Source of the DNA: Christensenella sp.
GTDB lineage: Bacteria > Bacillota > Clostridia > Christensenellales > Maliibacteriaceae
Direction of reading: 5' to 3'
Length of the DNA: 13,393 bases
Assembly: GCA_019420085.1 (NCBI GenBank)
Contig: JAHZHV010000129.1
Coordinates: 5,252-18,644, forward strand
Below are positions 7,042 to 13,393 of the stretch, piece after piece. The position numbers and the translations under genes are program-made. Under the pieces are notes generated by a model, which was given only the letters and a program-made list of their open reading frames with translations, made no database searches and was not told the DNA's origin. Within the stretch, counting starts at the first letter, position 1. Every line of letters starts with the position of its first letter.

Positions 7042-7983
7042 TTAAAAGAACCAGACGAGTATCAGACTCAGCGCTGCAAGCGCGCTGACCGGTCCCCAGT
7101 ACAGAACAAACAGCTGTTCCACACGCAGCCGTGCACAGACGGCGTGCGACAGCGTCATGGAAAATATCGTCACCACTGCGGCACACACGAGCAGTACGGG
7201 TGCGTCAAGCCAGAGAATACCCGACAGCCGCGCGCCCAGAAACAGCGCAACGAACAAAGCGGACATCACGTACGTTTTGATTGCATGTGCCAAGCGAAAC
7301 AATGCAAGCGGCCAGCCGCTGTATTCCACAAGCGGTCCTTCGCAGATCTCAATGCCTGCTTCCGCCACGTCGAAAGGTGCGCTGCCGACTTCACAGGGGA
7401 TGACAAACAGCATTGCAATCGCGGCCGGCATGAGACGCCAGTCGAATAAAAGCAATCCTTCATGTGTTTGATATGCCGCGATCTGGATCAGGCTGAACGT
7501 TGCCCGCTGTCCGCCCGCAGCTTTGCATACGGCAAGCAGAATCAGCACCAGCGGCAGTTCATAGCTCATTACAGCGACAACACTGCGGGAAAGCCCCACA
7601 CCGGCAAAAACGGAGCCGCTTGCTGCACCGCCGATGATCATGGCAGCGGAGGCAAGCGTTAAGACATAGATAAGTACAATCACGTCTGCTGTATCGGGGA
7701 AAGGACAGATGCCAAATACCGGCACAAGCAGTGCGCAGCATGCGGACGCGGCTGCACAAACGACTGGCGCGGACAGAAAAATACGCCGCGCTGCGCGTGA
7801 AGGGACAATGACCTCTTTGTCAAGAAGTTTACAAAAATCCCAAAAGTTCTGCCAAAGAGGCGGGCCGATGCGGCGCTGCATGCGTGCAACGAGCTTGCGG
7901 TCAAGTCCGCTTAGCAAAAAGCCGGCCGCGGCGCAGAACAAAAGCCCCGGAAAAATTAAAATGGAAAAGGCGCTTGCAAGCAT
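7042..7983 (-). CDS. mbhM: NuoH-like membrane anchor subunit, MbhM/EchB-type
   Basis: This 313-residue integral membrane protein, with about eight predicted membrane helices, is the NuoH/ND1-family subunit that joins the hydrogenase arm to the ion-pumping arm. Diagnostic motifs are the first cytoplasmic loop RKLVARMQRRIGPP (29-42), SYELPL (140-145) and the loop APFDVAEAGIEICEGPLVEY (192-211) followed by SG, with the conserved acidic residues. These motifs match group 4 hydrogenase versions (PFDxAEAExEIxEGPxxEYSG) at least as well as complex I. The ATG at 7983 follows the mbhH stop after 6 bases, and GGGAGG, part of the mbhH terminal codons, serves as its ribosome site. Confidence 0.95.
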   Translation of the reverse strand: MLASAFSILIFPGLLFCAAAGFLLSGLDRKLVARMQRRIGPPLWQNFWDFCKLLDKEVIVPSRAARRIFLSAPVVCAAASACCALLVPVFGICPFPDTADVIVLIYVLTLASAAMIIGGAASGSVFAGVGLSRSVVAVMSYELPLVLILLAVCKAAGGQRATFSLIQIAAYQTHEGLLLFDWRLMPAAIAMLFVIPCEVGSAPFDVAEAGIEICEGPLVEYSGWPLALFRLAHAIKTYVMSALFVALFLGARLSGILWLDAPVLLVCAAVVTIFSMTLSHAVCARLRVEQLFVLYWGPVSALAALSLILVWFF

Positions 7984-7989
7984 AACCCG

Positions 7990-9942
7990 TCACCTCCCAA
8001 ACAGGATCAGGACATACGCAATATATACGGCCATTGCGCAGGAGGTCCATATGGCATAATCGCGCACGGAGCCGGTGTGTGTGCGCTGCAGCGGCAGAAG
8101 GAATCCGTTCAGATTGCGGCGCATGCCAAAGAACAGATCGCCGCCGCCGATGGTTTGAGGTATGCTGCGTTCGCCGCCGAAGAAAATATCGTATTTTGCA
8201 TCATGATTCCCGTCCTGTTGCCCTGCAAAAGCCGTACGGCGTGTCAGAAGAATGACGGCACAGACGGCACAAAGCAGTATCGCAAACAGGGTAAGCCATG
8301 CTGCAGGGCTCCAAAATCCGGGCATTGTGTGCGCGGCGCTCACGGTTTCAATCGCATTTGCGGCGATTTTCTGTGCGTAGCCCTGTCCCATCATGGCGTC
8401 AATGTAGCCGGGGGCGTCGAATGCAGCAGCTGTGGCAGGCGTTAAAAACAGGCGATCCATGGCCTGCGGGAATAAGCCGGTTAATACGCATAATGCGGCA
8501 AGCAGCGCCATTGGGATGCGCATGGAAAGCGGTGCCTCACGCGTGGCGGCAAGATGCTTTGGCACAGGACCGAAGAAGACGGTCTGGCCGACTTTGATAA
8601 AGGATGCAAGCGTCATGACACTGACAAGCAGCGCGCAGACAAGCGCTGCAATATAGGCAATGTTGCCGCTTTGCACGGCAGCGTCGTAGAGTGCCTGATA
8701 AATGTACCATTTGGAGGCAAAACCGTTAAATGGGGGAATGCCGCTGATGGAAGCGGCGGCGATCAGAAACAGTGCGCACGTATGCGGCATCCGGCGCGCC
8801 AGTCCGCCCAGACGGTCCAGATCCGTCGTGCCCGTGCGGTAAAGGACACATCCGGCACATAGGAATAACAGCCCCTTAAACAGTGCATGATTGATCGCAT
8901 GATAGATGCCCCCACATAGTCCCAGAGCCGTTCCAGTACCAATTGCCGCGAGAATGTAGCCGATTTGCGAGATGCTGTGGAACGCAAGCAGACGCTTAAA
9001 GTCATGCTGCATCAGCGCCATGCAGACGCATACCAACATGCTGGCACAGCCGGTAAAGACGATCAGCGCACGTATGGCACCATCGTTCATGCACTTAAAC
9101 AATACATAACCGATGCGGATGATGCCATATACGCCGGTTTTGGTTAAAACACCCGAGATCATGACGGAAATGGAACTGGGCGCAGTAGCATGTGCATCGG
9201 CGGCAATGGGATGCGATGGAAAGGCAAATGCTTTGACCGCATAACCAATGAGCAGAAACGCAAGTGCCAGAAGCTCGGCAGGCGTATAATTGCCGTCCAG
9301 CAGCGCAGCGATTTGTGCAAGATTGAGCGTATGCAACTGCGCATACAAAAGCGCGGTGCCGATCAAAATGCAGGTTGAGCCGATACAGCTGACGACCAGA
9401 TATTTAAACGCCGCTTCCAGCGCGCCGTGATACCAGTTGCGAAATGCGGTCAATGCAACGGCAGAGAACGTCATGATCTCAACCATGACGTACATATTGA
9501 AAAGGTCGCCGGTTAAGACAAGCCCCAGAACGCCGCCGCAGAGCATTAAGAAAAGCGTATAGTATTTTTCATGCGCATCGTCCCGGCTGATATAGCGAAA
9601 CGAAAACAGCATGCTGGCCGCAGCCATCACGACGACGATCAGTGCAAATACCAGTGACAGCGCGTCGACTTCAAGCCCAATACCGATGGCATATCCGGAT
9701 ATGGGCTTCCAGCCGCCCATCCAGTAGGAAAGAATTTCTCCCCGCAGCAGGACGGGACCGATCAGACACAGGATACACGACAGAGCGCTCAGTACTGCAA
9801 GGCATACGACAATTCGACGCAGGATTTCGGCGCGTTCCGGCAGCAGTGCGATTACAAACGCACCCATGAAAAGCGCCATAATCGCCAAAACCGGCATGTG
9901 CGGCAGAAGTGTTTCGATAAGGGTTTGCAGCAGTGCAATCAT
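7990..9942 (-). CDS. mbhH: MrpD/NuoN-like ion-translocating subunit, MbhH-type, with probable MbhI-like C-terminal extension
   Basis: This 650-residue membrane protein belongs to the antiporter-like NuoL/M/N and MrpA/D family. The key pumping residues are present: E155 in YVMVEIMTFS, K237 in GYAVKAFAFPSH, K268 in SGVLTKTGVYG, and the second-half motif YHAINHALFKG (about 347-357). The E155-to-K237 spacing of 82 equals that in well-studied MrpD. MrpD and MbhH are usually about 490-520 residues; the extra length here is C-terminal. It comprises a further membrane helix (about 544-566), a loop with KYDIFFGGE, an amphipathic stretch and RTHTGSVRDYAIW leading to a last helix. This resembles the lateral-helix tail supplied by a separate MbhI in archaeal Mbh, and no separate mbhI gene is present. 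The start overlaps the mbhG stop as ATGA. Confidence 0.94.
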   Translation of the reverse strand: MIALLQTLIETLLPHMPVLAIMALFMGAFVIALLPERAEILRRIVVCLAVLSALSCILCLIGPVLLRGEILSYWMGGWKPISGYAIGIGLEVDALSLVFALIVVVMAAASMLFSFRYISRDDAHEKYYTLFLMLCGGVLGLVLTGDLFNMYVMVEIMTFSAVALTAFRNWYHGALEAAFKYLVVSCIGSTCILIGTALLYAQLHTLNLAQIAALLDGNYTPAELLALAFLLIGYAVKAFAFPSHPIAADAHATAPSSISVMISGVLTKTGVYGIIRIGYVLFKCMNDGAIRALIVFTGCASMLVCVCMALMQHDFKRLLAFHSISQIGYILAAIGTGTALGLCGGIYHAINHALFKGLLFLCAGCVLYRTGTTDLDRLGGLARRMPHTCALFLIAAASISGIPPFNGFASKWYIYQALYDAAVQSGNIAYIAALVCALLVSVMTLASFIKVGQTVFFGPVPKHLAATREAPLSMRIPMALLAALCVLTGLFPQAMDRLFLTPATAAAFDAPGYIDAMMGQGYAQKIAANAIETVSAAHTMPGFWSPAAWLTLFAILLCAVCAVILLTRRTAFAGQQDGNHDAKYDIFFGGERSIPQTIGGGDLFFGMRRNLNGFLLPLQRTHTGSVRDYAIWTSCAMAVYIAYVLILFGR

Positions 9943-10289
9943 TGACGCAGCCTCCTTATCTGATCCGGATCAAGCGTGCCATAGGAATGGTTCAGCCGCG
10001 CGACCAGTGAGAGCGCCATTGCGGTAACGCATGCGCCGATGACGATGGACGTCAGCGTCAATGCCTGGGGTACCGGATCGACAAAAAATGCGCCGGGATC
10101 CAGTTCGGAAATGGTAAAAATGGGCGCGGTACCGCCTGGTTGAAAGCCAATGCTGACGATCAAAAGATTGACGCCGTAATCGATCAGCCCCATGCCGATG
10201 ACGATCTTAAACAGATTTCGCTTCTTAAGCATCGTGTAGAACCCCAGCACGACAAGCAGCAGAGAGCAGATGTAGTTTTCCAGTATCAT
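9939..10289 (-). CDS. mbhG: MrpC/NuoK-like subunit, MbhG-type
   Basis: This 116-residue protein has three predicted membrane helices, as in NuoK and MrpC. The family signature DPVPQALTLTSIVIGACVTA in the second half (about residues 71-90) is clear, and NLFKIVIGMGLIDYGVNLL in the first half matches the NuoK-type helix that lines the ion path. In Mrp antiporters and Mbh hydrogenases it sits between the MrpD-like subunit and the rest of the membrane arm. The ATG overlaps the mbhF stop as ATGA, and its own stop overlaps the mbhH start in the same way. Confidence 0.95.
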   Translation of the reverse strand: MILENYICSLLLVVLGFYTMLKKRNLFKIVIGMGLIDYGVNLLIVSIGFQPGGTAPIFTISELDPGAFFVDPVPQALTLTSIVIGACVTAMALSLVARLNHSYGTLDPDQIRRLRQ

Positions 10290-10822
10290 ACTTTGTCCTC
10301 CTGTTGCACATCGTCGCGATCGGGCGCAACGCCCTCGTTGAAGGAAAGCTCAAAGTCGGGTGTGTCCGCATCATCCTTTTCCGGCGCCAGCATGCCAAGC
10401 AGCAGCATCAGAAGAAACGAAACGCCCATCAGGACTTTGAAACCAACCGTGTAATTCATGTAGGAAATGGTTCCCGCGCCAAAAAGGGAATCGATGGGTT
10501 TGCCGTCCAAAAAGACATTGCGGCAAAAACTTGCGCCGAACCATACGCCTGCAAGCGCCAGCAGTACATAGATAATGGCGGCAATCGCTTCGCCTTTTTG
10601 AAACGCACCCATGCTGAATGTGCGCGTGGCGGTTTCATAGCCATGCCCAAGATACATCAAAAGTGCGGCAGAGGATACGATGACGCCGCCCTGAAAGCCG
10701 CCGCCCGGGCTGACGGTGCCATGGAGGATAACATAAATACCCAGCACCAGTGCGATGGGGGTAAAGATATCCGATGCCGTACGCACAATCAGAAGACGCG
10801 ATTTATAGGATTTCTTTTTCAT
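10286..10822 (-). CDS. mbhF: MrpB-domain membrane subunit, MbhF-type
   Basis: This 178-residue protein carries the MnhB/MrpB domain: a helix followed by HGTVSPGGGFQGGVIVSSA (about 34-52), the family hallmark, and roughly four membrane helices in all. It has a polar insertion between helices (around CRNVFLDGKPIDSLFG) and an acidic C-terminal tail rich in Asp and Glu after residue 145, which probably faces the cytoplasm. The start ATG at 10822 lies 20 bases inside mbhE, with AAAGGAGG ahead of it. In Mrp-type complexes MrpB is part of the membrane module thought to handle sodium ions. Confidence 0.94.
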   Translation of the reverse strand: MKKKSYKSRLLIVRTASDIFTPIALVLGIYVILHGTVSPGGGFQGGVIVSSAALLMYLGHGYETATRTFSMGAFQKGEAIAAIIYVLLALAGVWFGASFCRNVFLDGKPIDSLFGAGTISYMNYTVGFKVLMGVSFLLMLLLGMLAPEKDDADTPDFELSFNEGVAPDRDDVQQEDKV

Positions 10823-11192
10823 CGGCGGCCTCCTTTTGTTTTTTGGTACGGCGTGCGTATTTGCTGGTTCGCAAAATCACCATGGCGCCGGAAATTGCGG
10901 TTAAAAGAACGAAGCTTTCTCCCATCGTGTCATAACCGCGAAAGTCAAATACAACGGCGGTAACCGTATTGATGGAACTTGTCTTATCCAGGTCCTCGCG
11001 TATGATGATACTGGCAATGCCGTCCGGACTGGCCAGGTCGTACTGTTCCGGGTTGTGGTACAGATCCACCACATCAATGCGGTTGCTTGACGTGGCGGGC
11101 AGTCGATTCATATAACTGGACGTGCGGATTCCTGCAAAAAGCAGGACTGCAAGGATAAACCAGATGACGATATTCTGTACGCGTTGTTTCAT
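10803..11192 (-). CDS. mbhE: MbhE-type membrane subunit (MrpA C-terminal-like / MrpB-like)
   Basis: This 129-residue protein begins with one membrane helix (about 8-25), followed by a soluble region and then the conserved segment INTVTAVVFDFRGYDTMGES and FVLLTAISGAMVIL, which forms the second helix. The FRGYDTMGE element is typical of MbhE and the corresponding part of MrpA/MrpB-type proteins (YRxxDTLGE). It is followed by a basic and then acidic cytoplasmic tail. I chose ATG at 11192 because GGGAGG lies just upstream and it overlaps the mbhD stop as ATGA; the longer in-frame reading to 11219 is not supported. The specific subunit name rests partly on gene order. Confidence 0.9.
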   Translation of the reverse strand: MKQRVQNIVIWFILAVLLFAGIRTSSYMNRLPATSSNRIDVVDLYHNPEQYDLASPDGIASIIIREDLDKTSSINTVTAVVFDFRGYDTMGESFVLLTAISGAMVILRTSKYARRTKKQKEAADEKEIL

Positions 11193-11449
11193 GGTTTCTT
11201 CCTCCCGCGTACCTTGCAAAGCGTAATGATATAGATAACCGTGGAAAGCACTGCACCAACGGAAGCTTCTGCAATGGCGACGTCCGGCGCTTGCAGCAGA
11301 ATGAATTCAAGAGAGATGAATGCACCCGTGACGCTCAATGAAATGATGGAAGACAAAAGATCGTCAAAATGCACCGTTAAATAGGCGCCAACGAGGATGC
11401 CGGCAATGACGAAGGTATTCAAAATAAAGACGGGATTGATTTCAGGCAT
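11189..11449 (-). CDS. mbhD: MbhD-type membrane subunit (DUF4040, MrpA C-terminal-like)
   Basis: An 86-residue protein with three predicted membrane helices and the sequence LEFILLQAPDVAIAEASVGA, characteristic of the DUF4040/MbhD family, which corresponds to part of the C-terminal region of MrpA. In Mbh complexes it is part of the sodium/proton-translocating module. ATG at 11449 is preferred over ATG at 11458, because GGGGAGG lies about 8 bases before it but is directly abutting the earlier codon; this gives an 8-base overlap with mbhC. The next gene starts in an ATGA overlap. Confidence 0.93.
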   Translation of the reverse strand: MPEINPVFILNTFVIAGILVGAYLTVHFDDLLSSIISLSVTGAFISLEFILLQAPDVAIAEASVGAVLSTVIYIITLCKVRGRKKP

Positions 11450-11801
11450 GCGGTTCATCCTCCCCGTAATCGTCGCGTACGAGTCCGGCGTCGCGATACT
11501 TGCGCTCGTGATGATGATACGCTGCGCGTGAAAGCGCGTGACTGGCTACCGGATTGGTCAAAAAGATGAAGAATACGATCAATACGATCTTAACGGCGGC
11601 GGCAGCACTGCCGGCGATGAATACCGCGTGTACAAAACAGGCAAGCGCAATGCACAGCACGCCCATGGTCGAGATGTTGGTTGCAGCGTGCATGCGTGAA
11701 AACGGGTCGGGCATGCGCAGCATGCCGACTACCCCTGCAAGAGCAAAGAACCCGCCCGCGACAAGCAGCAAATCAATGATAAGGCGAAGCAGCAGGTTCA
11801 T
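11442..11801 (-). CDS. mbhC: MrpG-family subunit, MbhC-type
   Basis: This 119-residue protein has three membrane helices and the MrpG/PhaG signature VGMLRMPDPFSRMHAATNIS (about 27-46), followed by KIVLIVFFIFLTNPVASHAL near residues 73-92. The C-terminal tail is highly charged (HHHERKYRDAGLVRDDYGED), somewhat longer than a minimal MrpG. The true start is ATG at 11801, overlapping the mbhB stop as ATGA; upstream in-frame sequence is the shadow of mbhB. Together with MrpE and MrpF homologues it forms the block that distinguishes Mbh-type hydrogenases from complex I and from simple Ech hydrogenases. Confidence 0.94.
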   Translation of the reverse strand: MNLLLRLIIDLLLVAGGFFALAGVVGMLRMPDPFSRMHAATNISTMGVLCIALACFVHAVFIAGSAAAAVKIVLIVFFIFLTNPVASHALSRAAYHHHERKYRDAGLVRDDYGEDEPHA

Positions 11802-12052
11802 AGGCGTTCCTCCAGATAGCGTGCGATCAAAATTGTGCTGATTGTACCAAGCAGCGAGACGACGATTGCAATGTCCAAAAAGATGCTGCGGCCGCAATAG
11901 ACGGCATACAACATCAGCGCAACGGTTGCAAGAATGTCGATTGTATCGCAGGCAATGGCGCGATCGGCTGCAGTCGGCCCCTTGACCAGGCGCAGCATGA
12001 CACAAAGCGCCAATAAGACGAAGAAAACGGCTGCGATGATAAACTCGATCAT
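11798..12052 (-). CDS. mbhB: MrpF-family subunit, MbhB-type
   Basis: An 84-residue protein with three membrane helices and the MrpF signature RLVKGPTAADRAIACDTIDI (about 21-40). I place the start at ATG 12052, which begins MIEFIIA, has GAGGAGG upstream and overlaps the mbhA stop as ATGA; seven further in-frame codons upstream are not needed. MrpF is a small, essential subunit of the Mrp antiporter and of the equivalent arm of Mbh hydrogenases. Confidence 0.94.
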   Translation of the reverse strand: MIEFIIAAVFFVLLALCVMLRLVKGPTAADRAIACDTIDILATVALMLYAVYCGRSIFLDIAIVVSLLGTISTILIARYLEERL

Positions 12053-12579
12053 TCCCAAATCCTCCTCAACCATTTTTCAAGACGTCCCTTGATCATATCG
12101 CTGCAGTCTGCTTCATTGTCTGCCGCGATATCGATCCAGTGAATATAGTAGTAGTTTTGCCCATCCTCATCCTGCGCAATTTCCATACTCAGCGTGCCGG
12201 GCGTCAGTGTAATGGCGTTGGCAAGCAGCATCAGTCCGTAATCCGAGCGCATGGCGGTAGGCACGCGTACAATGCCCGGGTTCAGATGAATTTTACGGGA
12301 AAAGGCACGGCGTGCCATTTGCCAGTTGGCACGGATCAGTTCCAGTGGAAACAGCACGAATAAATAGGCGATCAGATATACAAGCCTGCGCGGATGCAGC
12401 AGATGTGCCGGATTGCGGCGGATCATGAAACGCGAGGAAAACAGTGCAACGATGAATGCGGTCAGTGCGCCTAAAATCAGCTCCTGTGTACTGCAGGACC
12501 AGGCAAGTGCAAGGTATACGGCAAAACAGAATGCCCATGTTGCGGCAAACGCGCTGATGCGAAAAACAATGTGCTTCAA
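12049..12579 (-). CDS. mbhA: MrpE-family subunit, MbhA-type
   Basis: This 176-residue protein belongs to the MnhE/MrpE family: two N-terminal hydrophobic segments (about 7-25 and 32-48), a third around YLIAYLFVLFPLELIRANW (68-86), then a cytoplasmic domain with the diagnostic LLANAITLTPGTLSMEI (about 117-133). Length matches the family (about 160-170). The start is TTG at 12579, with AAGGAG about 11 bases upstream; no ATG is better placed. It begins the Mrp-like membrane module and follows hypB after a 15-base gap. Confidence 0.93.
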   Translation of the reverse strand: MKHIVFRISAFAATWAFCFAVYLALAWSCSTQELILGALTAFIVALFSSRFMIRRNPAHLLHPRRLVYLIAYLFVLFPLELIRANWQMARRAFSRKIHLNPGIVRVPTAMRSDYGLMLLANAITLTPGTLSMEIAQDEDGQNYYYIHWIDIAADNEADCSDMIKGRLEKWLRRIWE

Positions 12580-12594
12580 ATCTGCGTACGCTCC

Positions 12595-13251
12595 TTATGT
12601 CAGTTTTTCTTCAATGCGTGCCGCAAGCAGCGCCGCAAGCGGCGCAACATCTGTATGATGCAGACTGTCCAGTGCAAAGACCGGCGCATGCGGATTGATT
12701 GCACGAAGCGCGCCTTTGACGCGCAGGTCATCAAAGTCAAAATATGGTTTCATGTCTGCTTTGCTCAATACCAGTGCATCAACGCGCGAGAATAAAAGCG
12801 GATACTTTTCCACTTTGTCGTCTCCTTCTGGGATTGACAATATGCCAAGACGAAAGTCCTCCCCAAGATCAAATTCGGCGGGACAGACGAGATTGCCGAT
12901 ATTCTCTACAATCAGTACATCCAGTGCGTCAAGATCAAAATGCCGGAGCGATTCTTCAATTGCCATTGCTTCAATGTGACAGGCGCCGTCGGTATTGAGT
13001 TGTACCACGGCAAGGCCAAGTGCGTCGATGCGTTCGGCATCCAGCTTGCCGGCGATGTCACCCTCGATGACGCCGATGCGGAAACGGGGACTGAGTGCTT
13101 TTGCAAGCGCGGCAATCAACGTTGTCTTGCCGGCGCCGGGAGATCCCATCAGGTTGATGAAAAAAACCTTCTTTTTCTGTAAAAGCGCATGAATTTCCGC
13201 GCTTTTATCTTCGTTCCATTCCAGAATCTGGCGTACGACGCGAATCTGCAA
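12595..13251 (-). CDS. hypB: HypB, nickel-insertion GTPase
   Basis: HypB is the GTPase that, with HypA, loads nickel into the hydrogenase large subunit after iron insertion. The 218 residues include the Walker A motif GSPGAGKTT (36-44), GDIAGKLDAERI, the metal-site residues C91 and H92 in GACHIEA and C123 in ENIGNLVCPAE, and IPEGDDKVEKYP. The base-recognition motif reads SKAD (163-166) instead of the textbook NKxD. There is no histidine-rich stretch and no N-terminal CxxCGC high-affinity nickel site. The start is TTG at 13251, two bases after the hypA stop, with GGAGGT 9 bases upstream; an in-frame upstream TTG at 13281 would lie inside hypA. Confidence 0.96.
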   Translation of the reverse strand: MQIRVVRQILEWNEDKSAEIHALLQKKKVFFINLMGSPGAGKTTLIAALAKALSPRFRIGVIEGDIAGKLDAERIDALGLAVVQLNTDGACHIEAMAIEESLRHFDLDALDVLIVENIGNLVCPAEFDLGEDFRLGILSIPEGDDKVEKYPLLFSRVDALVLSKADMKPYFDFDDLRVKGALRAINPHAPVFALDSLHHTDVAPLAALLAARIEEKLT

Positions 13252-13253
13252 CG

Positions 13254-13393
13254 CTATTCTACCTCCAGTGTATTGACACAAAACTGCATGCCGTCCACAA
13301 TGCGTATATCATCGCTTTGACAGTGCGGACAGATTGCCGCGTGCGGTTGGACGCTTCCGTGGTAACCGCAGGCGCGACAGTCGATTTTTGCCG
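13254..13393 (-). CDS. hypA: HypA, nickel metallochaperone (C-terminal part only)
   Basis: The window's right edge cuts this gene; about 45 C-terminal residues are visible. They contain the HypA zinc-finger layout: CRAC, then 12 residues, then CPHC, i.e. C-x2-C-x12-C-x2-C, followed by IRIVDGMQFCVNTLEVE, which matches the usual HypA ending. The N-terminal nickel-binding MHE motif lies outside the window. HypA receives nickel and hands it to HypB, the next gene, two bases away. What lies upstream of hypA decides where the operon begins and whether the missing large subunit is there. Confidence 0.93.
   Translation of the reverse strand, partial: AKIDCRACGYHGSVQPHAAICPHCQSDDIRIVDGMQFCVNTLEVE

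Noticed and set aside
10304..10963. Plus-strand open frame (219 codons) opposite mbhF and mbhE
   Set aside because: It lies opposite two well-supported overlapping membrane-protein genes, has no plausible ribosome site or family features, and is best explained as a shadow frame.
7042..12579. A stand-alone Mrp Na+/H+ antiporter or respiratory complex I
   Set aside because: The MrpE-F-G and B-C-D homologues are joined to NuoH-, NuoB-, NuoI- and NuoC-like subunits and to six hyp genes, and MrpA is replaced by MbhD/MbhE-type pieces. NuoE/F/G-type NADH input subunits are absent, so an Mbh-type hydrogenase fits better.
6129..12579. A nickel-free Mbh relative such as the sulfane-sulfur reductase Mbs/Mbx
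   Set aside because: Those complexes do not need Hyp proteins, and hypA-F in the same operon points to a NiFe enzyme. It cannot be fully excluded until the large subunit is seen.
1..13393. CRISPR arrays, tRNA/rRNA genes, insertion sequences or phage genes
   Set aside because: No direct repeat array, transposase-like frame, terminal inverted repeats or RNA-gene-like stretch was seen; the window is almost fully occupied by the operon.

Overview
The window is almost entirely one long minus-strand operon (reading right to left from the right edge to about 548) for a proton- or sodium-coupled, energy-converting group 4 [NiFe] hydrogenase of the Mbh/Mrp type, interleaved with its NiFe-cofactor maturation (hyp) genes. 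Strong GGAGG-type ribosome sites, TTG and GTG starts, moderate GC content and the gene content suggest an anaerobic, fermentative, H2-producing bacterium, most likely of the Clostridia; that assignment is an inference from style and not from a marker gene. The gene symbols mbhA-mbhN are used by analogy with the archaeal Mbh complex.

Layout in the direction of transcription: hypA (3' part only, at the right edge) and hypB; an Mrp antiporter-like membrane module, mbhA/B/C (MrpE, MrpF, MrpG), mbhD, mbhE, mbhF (MrpB), mbhG (MrpC) and a long mbhH (MrpD-like, apparently with an MbhI-like tail); the hydrogenase module mbhM (NuoH-like membrane anchor), mbhJ (NuoB-like small subunit) and mbhN (2x[4Fe-4S] NuoI-like subunit); then hypF, hypC, hypD and hypE; and finally a displaced NuoC-like subunit (mbhK). 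Most junctions overlap by 4-38 bases and no gap exceeds 35 bases, so this looks like a single, translationally coupled transcription unit. A GrpB-family gene follows in the same direction, and a hairpin at 503-538 ends the unit. At the left edge a convergent plus-strand gene encodes an unrecognised membrane protein.

How the parts would work together: MbhN and MbhJ carry electrons (presumably from reduced ferredoxin) to the NiFe site of a large subunit; MbhK and MbhM dock this arm to the membrane; the Mrp-like subunits move H+/Na+. HypA/B deliver nickel, HypF/E make cyanide, and HypC/D assemble the Fe(CN)2CO unit for the large subunit.

The most striking observation is an absence. The catalytic NiFe large subunit (MbhL/EchE/NuoD-like) is nowhere in the window, although nearly every other subunit and six maturation proteins are present and there is no uncoded gap that could hide it. 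It must lie upstream of hypA, or elsewhere in the genome, or the complex is unconventional. The NuoC-like gene, which normally sits next to the large-subunit gene, is moved behind hypE.
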